From CANHEE01 sp043777755 (GTDB taxonomy: Bacteria > Bacteroidota > Bacteroidia > Chitinophagales > Saprospiraceae): 64,000 bases of DNA. Positions 1-7,686 of this stretch are shown in pieces (position 1 is the first letter of the stretch; each line of letters opens with the position of its first letter). Position numbers and translations under genes: made by a program. The DNA is taken from contig JAYWHK010000212.1 in assembly GCA_043777755.1 (NCBI GenBank), positions 1 to 64,000 on the forward strand, in the 5' to 3' direction. Under the pieces are notes generated by a model that saw only the letters and a list, made by a program, of their open reading frames with translations, was not told the DNA's origin and did not search any database.

Positions 1-98
1 AGTCGATTGCTCAAAAAGCGATAAATAACTTCCTTATAGTCAGCTATTTATCACTTTTTTCTCAACGACAAAATAACAACGTTTATTTCTATACGCCT
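1..98. repeat. Right part of a palindromic intergenic repeat (copy 1 of 2)
   Basis: The window opens inside a repeat whose second copy lies at 32083-32233. The two copies match from base 1 (equivalent to 32115) to about base 98. Bases 14-30 (AAAAGCGATAAATAA) pair with the TTATTTATCACTTTT-like sequence around 45-60, so the element folds into a hairpin. Copy 1 lacks the 22-base loop segment present in copy 2. Its outer left arm would lie upstream of the window. No coding potential is seen. Confidence 0.7.
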
Positions 99-176
99 AC
101 TTATAAAAATATCAATTAGTTTTCTTACTTTTATCCCAAATTTCATACAATGACTAAAATAACACATCAGATTTTT

Positions 177-3100
177 ATGTTGAAAACTTACATTTTACCC
201 ATCTTTTTATTATTTACTCTTTTTTCTTGTTCAAAAAAAGAACACCACCGAGCGAATGACCCTTGGGTTTTTCGTTCTGTTTTAGATAAAAAACCTCGTA
301 TGATTACCATTGCGCTCAACAAAAACCTTTGGGCGGCGTACCGCACAGACAGTTGCGCTTTATACAAGGTGTGGAAAGGTTCTGTCAATTTTGACGGCCC
401 TGTTTATACCACAAGTCATGGCCCTCAACCACTTTCAGTTGGTGACAGTTATATGGAAAATAATTTCCATCAACCTTGGATTATTACGCAAGGAGGTGTA
501 AGTAAAGAAATTTTCCCAGAGTACAAAGGGCATATTTTTAAAGATGAGAAAGTATCGCTGATGTTTGATTTGCCTTTGGCAGGTGGAAAAAAAATCCATG
601 TCCTTGAAAACCCTGAATATACGATTGACGAAGCTGGTTCAACAGTTTTTGAGCGAAATTTTACCCTTTCCGATGTTCCAAGCGATATGGAAGTTGGTTT
701 GAAAATAAATATTAGCTCTATTGCTTCTGTGAATAACATTAAAACAAATGGCAATTGGAAAGTCAATAAAAATACTGCGAAAAAATATGGCTCGGCGGAT
801 TACATAGACTTGGAAGGTGTTTTGACTTTAAAATCAAACGGAACAACCAAATTCAACACACATTTTGCAAGACCTTCTATTGAAAATCCTTGGGACGACA
901 ATCTTTTGGCTAAAAATGAAGATGAAGGAAATAATGTCCACCCAGGAATTAAGCTCATTGACAAGAGCGATTGTCAAACTTGCCACAACGAAGTCAAATA
1001 TACCGTTGGTCCAAGTTATACAGAAATTGCAAAACGCTATGATAATACAGAAGATAATGTAACAAAACTAACAAAGAAAGTAAAAATTGGTGGCAATGGT
1101 GTTTGGGGACAAGCAGCAATGACTGCCCACTTGACAACGCCCGAAAATGACATTCGAGAAATGGTTGAGTATATTATGTCATTGGATAAAGCAAGTGAAA
1201 AAGGCAAAAAAGCTGTCGAAGATAATAAAAATTTGAAATTTGTTGCAGCAAATAAAAGCGTTTCTGACAAAGATATGTTGCCTGGTTTATCATTTAACGT
1301 TTATCAAATGAGCAATTTGCAAAAAATTCCTGCGATAAAAAATGAAAAGCCCAATTATTCAGGTGTTTTACCAATATTTGAAGCAACCGAAGCCGATTTG
1401 AAAAATCTACCTGATAATAGTTGTATCATTTCAAGCGGTTATTTGATTATACCAAAAGACAACAATTACGTTTTCCGTATTGGTTCTGATGACGGTTCAC
1501 GCCTTTGGATTGACGGTCAAATGATGGCAGACAATGATGGACCTCACGGTACTATATACAAAGACGCTGAAATGGTACTCAAAGCTGGTGTTCATACTAT
1601 AAAATTAGAGTACTATCAAGGTGGTGGCGGTAAAAACTTTGTGTTACAATGGGCTTCGCCAGATTGGGAATTTGAAACTGTTCCGACAACGGCTCTTGGT
1701 CACAAAGAAAGTGATGCTGCCAACAATCAAGGAGAACCAATTGCCTTATCTCGTGGCGCATTGATTCCTGGCGATGGTTCTACACCAATCGAAGCGCATC
1801 CAAGTTACGATTTGTCACAAGCTCGACCTGATGATTTTACACCAAAAGTAGGCGGTATGGATTTTTTGAAAAACGGCGAAATGATTGTCAGTACTTGGGA
1901 TCCAGCAGGTTCTGTTTATAGAGTAAGCGGTTTGAAACACAAGGAAAGCCGAAAAATGAAAGCCAAATGTATTGCCAATGGTTTTGCAGAGCCTTTGGGC
2001 GTAAAAGTGATTGAAAATGATAGAATTTTTGTCCTTCAAAAACAAGAATTGACTGAAATCATTGACCACAATGGCGATGATATTGCAGATGAATATAGAA
2101 CTGTAGCCAATGGTTGGCGAGTATCTGGTAATTTTCACGAGTTTGCTTTTGGATTGGTGTATAAAGATGGATTTTTCTATGCAACTTTGGCAACAGCCAT
2201 AAATCCTGGAGGTGCAAGCACTCGTCCGCAAATTCCTGACCGTGGAAAAGTCGTCAAAATCAATCCAAATACAGGCGAATGTACTTTTATTGCAAAAGGA
2301 CTGCGCACACCGAATGGCGTAGGTATCGGTGTTGATGGGGAACTTTTTGTTGCGGACAACCAAGGCGATTGGCTGCCTGCAAGTAAAATTGTCCATGTAA
2401 AAGAAGGAGCTTTTTACGGTTCTCATTCCGTGGACAGCGCAGGAACGTGGAATTTGAAAGAACAAAATCCTGTTGTTTGGTTGCCGCAAGATGACATCGG
2501 AAACTCTCCAAGTCAGCCAAGCATTATCAACGATGGAAGTCCTTATTCTGGGCAAATGATTCACGGTGAAGTGACGCACGGTGGCGTGAAAAGGGTTTTT
2601 GTAGAAAAAATAAATGGCGATTATCAAGGTTGTGTTTTTGAATTTGCACAAGGTTTGGAAGCTGGTGTCAATCGCCTTTGTTGGGGCCCAGACAATACTC
2701 TATATGTAGGTCAAATTGGTGCGCCTGGCAATTGGGGACAAACAGGCAAACAATGGTTTGGTTTGCAACGCCTAAAATACAATGGAAAATCTACTTTTGA
2801 AATGTTGGCGATTCGTTCCAAAACAAATGGTGTAGAAATAGAATTGACAGAACCGCTAAAACCTGAAGAAGGTTGGAATCCAAAAGATTACCTCGTCAAA
2901 CAATGGTGGTATAAACCAACCGCAGAATACGGTGGTCCTAAAATGGACGATGAAAACTTAGAAGTTTCTTCCGCAAGTGTTTCTCAGGATAGAAAAAAAG
3001 TATTTTTAGAATTAAAAGGTATGAAAGCTGGTCATGTCGTGTATGTTCGTTTGAAAAATAAATTTGTCAGCGAACAGAATCATCCACTTTGGGTAACAGA

Positions 3101-3860
3101 AGGCTGGTACACGATGAACAATATTCCAGAAAACAACTTTGGTCAAGTCATTCCTCATACACTTTTGGCAGACAATACATTGAGTGAATGGGAAAAACAA
3201 CAAGGTTGGCAATCGCTTTTTGATGGTCAAAGTTTGAGTAATTTCCGTAATTTCAAAAAAAATACCATCGGCTCAGGTTGGATTATTCAAGACAACGCCA
3301 TACATTTGAACGCTGTCAAAAATCCAACAGGGCATTGGCAAGCTGCTGATGGTGGCGATATTATTACTAACAATGAATATGAAAATTATGAATTTTCGAT
3401 AGATTGGAAAATCGGAAACTGCGGTAATTCTGGTATTATATACAATGTTGTAGAAAGTGACAAGTACAATTACGTTTGGCAAACTGGACCAGAAATGCAA
3501 GTCTTAGACAATGCTTGTCACCCAGACGCCCGTATTGAAAAGCACCGAGCTGGCGATTTATATGATTTGATAAAATGCAAATACGAAACGGTCAAATCAG
3601 CTGGCGAATGGAATCATGCCATTTTGAAAATGGATAACGGACACGTAGAACATTGGCTGAATGGTGTAAAAGTTGTTGATTATCAGCTTGGTACAAAAGA
3701 ATGGGACGCACTTGTTGCCAAGAGTAAATTCCCTGGACTAAGCAAAGATTTTGGCACTGCTCGAAAAGGTCACATTGCCTTACAAGACCATGGCGATAAA
3801 GTTTGGTATAAAAATATCAAAATCAGACTACTACCAAGCAAAAATGTGGCGAGTAGGTAA
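177..3860 (+). CDS. Large modular lipoprotein: cytochrome c, PA14, beta-propeller and DUF1080 domains
   Basis: This is a 1227-residue secreted lipoprotein, probably a periplasmic or outer-membrane redox/sugar-processing enzyme. I start it at the second Met (177) because a clean signal peptide with lipobox (LLFTLFSCS) follows directly; an upstream in-frame ATG at 150 would add nine polar residues. Domains in order: an N-terminal region of about 250 residues; one class I cytochrome c domain with haem motif CQTCH at about 266-270 and a plausible axial Met in GQAAMTAH; a PA14 carbohydrate-binding-like domain at about 366-492; an NHL/sorbosone-dehydrogenase-like propeller at about 545-880; and a C-terminal DUF1080 (3-keto-disaccharide hydrolase, LamG-like) domain from GWQSLFDGQS at about 1009 to the end. 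DUF1080 and propeller-cytochrome fusions are known in Bacteroidota and Planctomycetes. The substrate is not known. It stands alone with no operon partner. Confidence 0.85.
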   Translation: MLKTYILPIFLLFTLFSCSKKEHHRANDPWVFRSVLDKKPRMITIALNKNLWAAYRTDSCALYKVWKGSVNFDGPVYTTSHGPQPLSVGDSYMENNFHQPWIITQGGVSKEIFPEYKGHIFKDEKVSLMFDLPLAGGKKIHVLENPEYTIDEAGSTVFERNFTLSDVPSDMEVGLKINISSIASVNNIKTNGNWKVNKNTAKKYGSADYIDLEGVLTLKSNGTTKFNTHFARPSIENPWDDNLLAKNEDEGNNVHPGIKLIDKSDCQTCHNEVKYTVGPSYTEIAKRYDNTEDNVTKLTKKVKIGGNGVWGQAAMTAHLTTPENDIREMVEYIMSLDKASEKGKKAVEDNKNLKFVAANKSVSDKDMLPGLSFNVYQMSNLQKIPAIKNEKPNYSGVLPIFEATEADLKNLPDNSCIISSGYLIIPKDNNYVFRIGSDDGSRLWIDGQMMADNDGPHGTIYKDAEMVLKAGVHTIKLEYYQGGGGKNFVLQWASPDWEFETVPTTALGHKESDAANNQGEPIALSRGALIPGDGSTPIEAHPSYDLSQARPDDFTPKVGGMDFLKNGEMIVSTWDPAGSVYRVSGLKHKESRKMKAKCIANGFAEPLGVKVIENDRIFVLQKQELTEIIDHNGDDIADEYRTVANGWRVSGNFHEFAFGLVYKDGFFYATLATAINPGGASTRPQIPDRGKVVKINPNTGECTFIAKGLRTPNGVGIGVDGELFVADNQGDWLPASKIVHVKEGAFYGSHSVDSAGTWNLKEQNPVVWLPQDDIGNSPSQPSIINDGSPYSGQMIHGEVTHGGVKRVFVEKINGDYQGCVFEFAQGLEAGVNRLCWGPDNTLYVGQIGAPGNWGQTGKQWFGLQRLKYNGKSTFEMLAIRSKTNGVEIELTEPLKPEEGWNPKDYLVKQWWYKPTAEYGGPKMDDENLEVSSASVSQDRKKVFLELKGMKAGHVVYVRLKNKFVSEQNHPLWVTEGWYTMNNIPENNFGQVIPHTLLADNTLSEWEKQQGWQSLFDGQSLSNFRNFKKNTIGSGWIIQDNAIHLNAVKNPTGHWQAADGGDIITNNEYENYEFSIDWKIGNCGNSGIIYNVVESDKYNYVWQTGPEMQVLDNACHPDARIEKHRAGDLYDLIKCKYETVKSAGEWNHAILKMDNGHVEHWLNGVKVVDYQLGTKEWDALVAKSKFPGLSKDFGTARKGHIALQDHGDKVWYKNIKIRLLPSKNVASR

Positions 3861-3979
3861 AATGTTATAAATAGACATTTGAAATTACTTGTAATTATTA
3901 AAAAACTGTAACTGTTTAACACCGTAGAGATTTTGGCTTTATGTACCTGTCAAATTCTGTTTGACAGTGTTTATTCACG

Positions 3980-4038
3980 ATATTTTGAGATAGGTTTTAT
4001 TTTCCGTGGTAGGGAAAATAAAACCTATCTCAAAATAT
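3980..4038. repeat. Perfect 26-bp inverted repeat hairpin
   Basis: Left arm 3980-4005 and right arm 4013-4038 are exact reverse complements over 26 bases, with a 7-base loop (GTGGTAG). It lies between the 1227-residue lipoprotein gene and the next gene on the same strand. There is no T-run after either arm, so a simple intrinsic terminator is unlikely. A second, smaller hairpin (CTGTCAAA/TTTGACAG) lies just upstream at about 3948-3968. Confidence 0.85.
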
Positions 4039-4090
4039 TGAACATCAAGCAATTGTACACCTCATAATCAACAATATCCGTTGTGTTTGC
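4031..4090. repeat. Intergenic repeat family copy (ATATTGAACA...CAATATCCGTTGTG)
   Basis: The stretch shares AAAATATTGAACA(T/C)CAAGC at its left and AATCA(A/C)CAATATCCGTTGTGT at its right with 39379-39443. A weaker relative lies at 9816-9868. Its left end is the right arm of the 26-bp hairpin. Confidence 0.6.
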
Positions 4091-4136
4091 TTAATATTTC
4101 AAGATTCTTAGTATTTTTGTGATAAAATTTTAGCGT

Positions 4137-4649
4137 ATGTATCAAAAAATAATTATTATGTTTTTTCTATTGAACGTCAATCATCTTTGGGCGCAAAATA
4201 CTGCTGCCATTGTAAAACAATTGGAAAACATGGATTTGATTAAAAAAAATGTATCATGGGAAACAAAAGATCTTAACTTACCATATCTTCGCTTAAAAGC
4301 TATAGAGAAAATTATAGAACACTCGTTTAATAGATACGATGAAATGGCTGTAAAACAGTTGGATGTACAGCAACTCAAAAGCAAGAAAGACAAGGGAGAG
4401 TTATTATCAAATTATGAGGTAAATTTTTTAGCAAAAACAAAAACAATTAACCTTAGCGATACTTGTACTTGGTTGATACAAAAAATCTCGCAATACCAAG
4501 TAATTAGTGAAGATGTAAAAAATCAAATTGAAATTTTATTCCGTAATGGACACATTAATCCCGCTGATTTACTCAATGCGATGCACTATCTTTCTGCGTA
4601 TGAATACCTCATGCTGCCTAAAAATTTGACTTTTATTATTGAAAGTTGA
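4137..4649 (+). CDS. Secreted protein of unknown function
   Basis: I do not recognise this 170-residue protein. It has a short N-terminal hydrophobic segment ending in LWAQ, typical of a Bacteroidota Sec signal peptide cleaved after Ala, followed by a Lys-rich, mostly helical sequence with no cysteines around any catalytic-looking motif. Its TGA stop overlaps a TTG that opens the next reading frame (TTGA), so the two are either translationally coupled or are two parts of one frameshifted gene. The gene is unusually Lys/Asn-rich even for this window. Confidence 0.6.
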   Translation: MYQKIIIMFFLLNVNHLWAQNTAAIVKQLENMDLIKKNVSWETKDLNLPYLRLKAIEKIIEHSFNRYDEMAVKQLDVQQLKSKKDKGELLSNYEVNFLAKTKTINLSDTCTWLIQKISQYQVISEDVKNQIEILFRNGHINPADLLNAMHYLSAYEYLMLPKNLTFIIES

Positions 4650-5467
4650 GCGATGTTTTTAACACTATCCTATTTCAAGTGACTGCTGATGCAAAATTGC
4701 CTTTTCATCCAGTTGTATTTAATATTGCCGATGATGTCAAAAATATTATGTACAACGATTATGAGCGACATTTGGGGCGTATTATTCCTACCAATAGGCT
4801 TAGTCAGTCTGGAGTATGGAATTTAGAAAAAGATGGAGCTACGAATTTCAATTATTGGCTTCCTGACGGTAGGACGATTAACCCCAAAGGTTTAAATATT
4901 TTTGACGATGTAGTTACTACGGCTAATAAGTATAAAATATTACGTGAGGCGGAGAGTTTGGGCTTCTTTGAAAAACTTACTCCTACCGAATTAAAAGATT
5001 TTAAGCTAAAAGTTATGCCCATACTCATTGCAGGAGGATATAATGTAATTAGCGCAGTCCCCAATTTATTGTTTACTGAAAGTGCATCTGTTTGCATGAG
5101 TATTAATTTTTCAAACATGGATAGTTATCCTAAAAATTATGAACAATTTTTGAATAAAATTGTCAAGCAACACTTAAACAATGAACTTGTAATCAAGAAT
5201 TTAGTCATAGACATAACAAAATTGAAGAATAAAAAACTCCTTGAAATTGAAACAGAAAAAGGGAAATACCATTTTGAATACAACGATTCTGACGATGAAT
5301 GTGAGGTTGCATTCGCTACTTTAATGGAAATTTGTGAGAAAGAAAATACGCCGCACAAAATTTATATGAATAAAGTCTTTAAACGAAATATTTTTTTCAT
5401 TACGGACAGGCAAGCCGCCTATTTGAACAAAAAATATGATTTACAGTTGGTAAAAATTTATAAATAA
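4646..5467 (+). CDS. Protein of unknown function, coupled to the upstream gene
   Basis: This open frame of about 273 residues has no recognised domain. It begins at a TTG overlapping the stop of the upstream gene by four bases; the first ATG in frame is some 34 codons inside (MYNDYERH), so the non-ATG start is preferred for coverage but is not certain. The protein has no signal peptide of its own, while the upstream partner has one, which raises the possibility that both were once a single secreted protein of about 440 residues. The C-terminal third looks like mixed alpha/beta sequence ending QLVKIYK. A strong terminator follows at 5497-5536. Confidence 0.55.
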   Translation: MSDVFNTILFQVTADAKLPFHPVVFNIADDVKNIMYNDYERHLGRIIPTNRLSQSGVWNLEKDGATNFNYWLPDGRTINPKGLNIFDDVVTTANKYKILREAESLGFFEKLTPTELKDFKLKVMPILIAGGYNVISAVPNLLFTESASVCMSINFSNMDSYPKNYEQFLNKIVKQHLNNELVIKNLVIDITKLKNKKLLEIETEKGKYHFEYNDSDDECEVAFATLMEICEKENTPHKIYMNKVFKRNIFFITDRQAAYLNKKYDLQLVKIYK

Positions 5468-5496
5468 GTAATTTTAGCCCAAGTACTTACAAATAT

Positions 5497-5536
5497 AAAA
5501 GCCATTAACAATTGTTTTGTTAATGGCTTTTTGAAA
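5497..5536. terminator. Intrinsic terminator, bidirectional
   Basis: AAAAGCCATTAACA (5497-5510) and TGTTAATGGCTTTT (5518-5531) form a perfect 14-bp stem with a 7-base loop and A/T runs on both sides. It separates the plus-strand unknown pair from the convergent minus-strand GLPGLI-like gene and could serve both. Confidence 0.85.
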
Positions 5537-5569
5537 TAATTTTACTCGCTGATGCTCCGCCTCAAAACA

Positions 5570-6352
5570 TCACTCAATAGAAGTTGCGATGGTAATTGTC
5601 TTAACACTTGGCACAAAATTCATATATTCTACAATTTCGAGAGGAAAATACGCACCCAACGGATTGGCATTATCCATTATAGCGTGAGCGAAAAGTTTAA
5701 TATCTTCTGCTACATACATTTCGTAAATGTTGTAACCCTTGAGGATTTGCTCCATCTTCTGCTGTTCTTCATCTTCAAGATCGTTAAATGGTAGCTGTTC
5801 AGTCACTTTTATTTTGTAGCAATTATGATTTAAAATGACCTTTCTATCATTTTTATCAACTTCTATGCTTATTGGACTTGGAATAACGTGCAGATTGGTT
5901 TCGCTTAAATAAGTAATTTTATCTTTATTTGTCCAAAAATCATAAGATACAATACGCCCATCAGCATAAATTTTTTCATGTTTGACTTTATTATTTTCAA
6001 AATCAAACTTTTCTCTTAATACCTCCTCTTGACTAAATAGGATTCTATAGGAAGGGCTGGCTTTATTTTTCTCTAAAAAATCTTTTTCAAAATTTTTAGC
6101 TGTTTCTTGTTTACCAACTTCAAATTCTTTTGTTAAAGCGTCTATTTCTTCTTTTGGCATCCCATCTAAAGTTACCATTTCAATCGTTTTTATGAAAGCA
6201 GAATCTAAAAATTGTATAAATTCACTCTTTGCATTAGGAGATAAAGCAATAGAGCTTTTAAATTTTATAACTCCTTTTTCTAAGTTTTGTGCTTCTAAAC
6301 ATTGTAAGATTAGTAAAAACACAAAAGCAAACATCATTTTTTTATTAAGCAT
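5570..6352 (-). CDS. GLPGLI-like secreted protein of unknown function
   Basis: The 260-residue product starts with a signal peptide (MLNKKMMFAFVFLLILQC, cleavage after LEAQ). The body resembles the Bacteroidota GLPGLI family in layout: an N-terminal 'GVIKFKSSIALS' strand, a region measuring or changing 'F..N' segments, then LNHNCYKIKVTEQ, which corresponds to the conserved 'cyKaT' strand of that family, and a C-terminal region with LGAYFPLEIVEY. The diagnostic GLPGLI motif itself is not intact, so the assignment is by overall likeness. Function is unknown in this family. It appears to be monocistronic, converging on the terminator at 5497-5536. Confidence 0.6.
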   Translation of the reverse strand: MLNKKMMFAFVFLLILQCLEAQNLEKGVIKFKSSIALSPNAKSEFIQFLDSAFIKTIEMVTLDGMPKEEIDALTKEFEVGKQETAKNFEKDFLEKNKASPSYRILFSQEEVLREKFDFENNKVKHEKIYADGRIVSYDFWTNKDKITYLSETNLHVIPSPISIEVDKNDRKVILNHNCYKIKVTEQLPFNDLEDEEQQKMEQILKGYNIYEMYVAEDIKLFAHAIMDNANPLGAYFPLEIVEYMNFVPSVKTITIATSIE

Positions 6353-6392
6353 TGTTACAAGTTTTTTATGAATAAATAATTTTTAACCCAAT

Positions 6393-6509
6393 TACTTAGT
6401 ACATTGTTCTAAAAGTTTGTAATTGTAGTATTGCTTTGGTTTTCAATTAGTTAGAACCATTTCAAACAATAGCAAACATTAAATAACTAAAAAAACAATG
6501 TACTTAGTG
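6393..6509. repeat. MITE-like repeat with terminal inverted repeats (copy 1 of 2)
   Basis: The ends ACTTAGTACATTGTT (about 6394-6408) and AACAATGTACTTAGT (about 6495-6508) are inverted repeats of each other. The 117-base element reappears in opposite orientation at 38927-39050, sharing the internal TTTCAATTAGTTAGA, CCATTTCAAAC and CATTAAATAACTAAAAAAAC blocks. It is noncoding. The 311-base gap 6353-6663 holds this element, the one at 6522-6597, and the dapD terminator. Confidence 0.8.
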
Positions 6510-6521
6510 AAATATAAAATG

Positions 6522-6597
6522 TAAATGTCTAAAAGTAATTAGTATCTTGATTATCAATAGATTAGAAAATTTTATAACTGTCTTTTTAGACATTACT
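6522..6597. repeat. Short palindromic repeat (copy 1 of 2)
   Basis: AATGTCTAAAAG at the left and CTTTTTAGACATT at the right are inverted repeats. The core ATCAATAGATTAGAAAATTT and the following TATAAC...AGACATTACTA recur at 57063-57113. Noncoding. Confidence 0.7.
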
Positions 6598-6607
6598 ATT
6601 GCTCTGC

Positions 6608-6654
6608 AAAAAAATGGAATGAAGCAAGCAAACAATACCCCATTCCATTTTTAT
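6608..6654 (-). terminator. Terminator downstream of dapD
   Basis: AAAAATGGAATG (6610-6621) pairs exactly with CATTCCATTTTT (6641-6652). On the minus strand the stem is followed by a T-rich run, ten bases after the dapD stop region. Confidence 0.75.
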
Positions 6655-6663
6655 CCATAAACA

Positions 6664-7482
6664 TTACACTGCTACACCAAAATCACGTAAAGCACTATTC
6701 AAAGAGGTTTTTTTGTCCGTACTTTCAGTTCTTTTTCCAATGATAAGCGCACAATTTACTTGAAATTCTCCCGCTGGAAATTGTTTTGCATAACTTCCTG
6801 GAATGACAACAGAACGGGCTGGAACACGACCTTTATAACGAACAGGCGTTTCGCCCGTAACATCAATGATGTGTGTAGATTGCGTAATACAAACGTTTGC
6901 GCCCAAGACACATTCACGCTCAACAACAACACCTTCTACAATAATACAACGAGAACCAATAAAACAATCGTCTTCGATAATGGTAGGTGTCGCTTGCAAA
7001 GGCTCTAAAACGCCTCCGATACCTACGCCGCCACTCAAATGCACATTGCGACCAATCTGAGCGCAAGAACCAACCGTCGCCCAAGTGTCCACCATCGTTC
7101 CGCTGCCTACAAAAGCACCAATATTCACATAACTTGGCATCAAAATAACGCCTTTTTCCATGTATGAACCATGGCGAGCCACCGCTTGCGGCACAACCCT
7201 TACACCTTGCGCAGCGTAATCTTTTTTCAAAGGAATTTTGTCGTGAAATTCAAATGGACCAACTTCGATGGTACTCATTTGTTGAATTGGAAAATACATG
7301 ACTACAGCTTTTTTTACCCATTCGTTGGCTTTCCATTTGCTATCGCCAAGAGGTTCAGCTACACGCAGCTCTCCTTTGTCCAAAAGTTCGATAACTGCAC
7401 GGATTGCCTCTTGCGTCGTTGTATCGTTCAATAAGCTACGGTCCTCCCATGCTTTTTCAATAATTGCTTGTAAATTGTTCAT
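6664..7482 (-). CDS. dapD: 2,3,4,5-tetrahydropyridine-2,6-dicarboxylate N-succinyltransferase
   Basis: DapD transfers succinyl from succinyl-CoA to tetrahydrodipicolinate in the succinylase branch of lysine and meso-diaminopimelate synthesis, in the cytoplasm as a trimer. The 272-residue length is normal. Seen directly: an N-terminal helical domain (MNNLQAIIEKAWEDRS), the GVRVVPQAVARHGSYM region, and left-handed beta-helix hexapeptide repeats from about residue 110 to 230 (VNIGAFVGSGTMVDTWATVG, IGRNVHLSGGVGIGGVLEPL). Meso-DAP is also the peptidoglycan cross-linking residue. A TACTTTTG box lies 37 bases upstream. The gene is monocistronic with its own terminator. Confidence 0.97.
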   Translation of the reverse strand: MNNLQAIIEKAWEDRSLLNDTTTQEAIRAVIELLDKGELRVAEPLGDSKWKANEWVKKAVVMYFPIQQMSTIEVGPFEFHDKIPLKKDYAAQGVRVVPQAVARHGSYMEKGVILMPSYVNIGAFVGSGTMVDTWATVGSCAQIGRNVHLSGGVGIGGVLEPLQATPTIIEDDCFIGSRCIIVEGVVVERECVLGANVCITQSTHIIDVTGETPVRYKGRVPARSVVIPGSYAKQFPAGEFQVNCALIIGKRTESTDKKTSLNSALRDFGVAV

Positions 7483-7518
7483 TTTTTATAAAAATATTTT
7501 TGAATTTAAAAAAACGTG

Positions 7519-7550
7519 CAAAAGTAAGTTTTTTTGACTTTTTGAGCCAA
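7519..7550 (-). promoter_or_regulatory. Bacteroidota-type promoter for dapD
   Basis: On the minus strand TACTTTTG (complement of 7519-7526) matches the TAnnTTTG -7 consensus, with TTG (7548-7550) 21 bases further upstream as the -33 element. The spacing fits the family consensus. Confidence 0.6.
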
Positions 7551-7662
7551 TAATTTCTACATTTGATTGTAAAAAAATCAATGCCACAATTTATTCGTAT
7601 GGATTACGGATTAGTATAATTTTTATATTTTGACTTTAGTCTTTTACATTTTTACTTTTACT

Positions 7663-7670
7663 TACCTTTG
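7663..7670 (+). promoter_or_regulatory. Promoter -7 box (TACCTTTG) for the DUF255 gene
   Basis: TACCTTTG matches TAnnTTTG and lies 16 bases before the preferred ATG at 7687. This makes a start at 7630 unlikely. Confidence 0.55.
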
Positions 7671-7686
7671 CCGAAAATTGAAAAAT

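Noticed and set aside
1815..2651. A 278-codon antisense frame within the 1227-residue lipoprotein gene
   Set aside because: It is the opposite strand of a well-supported propeller-coding region, with a biased composition and no recognisable domain.
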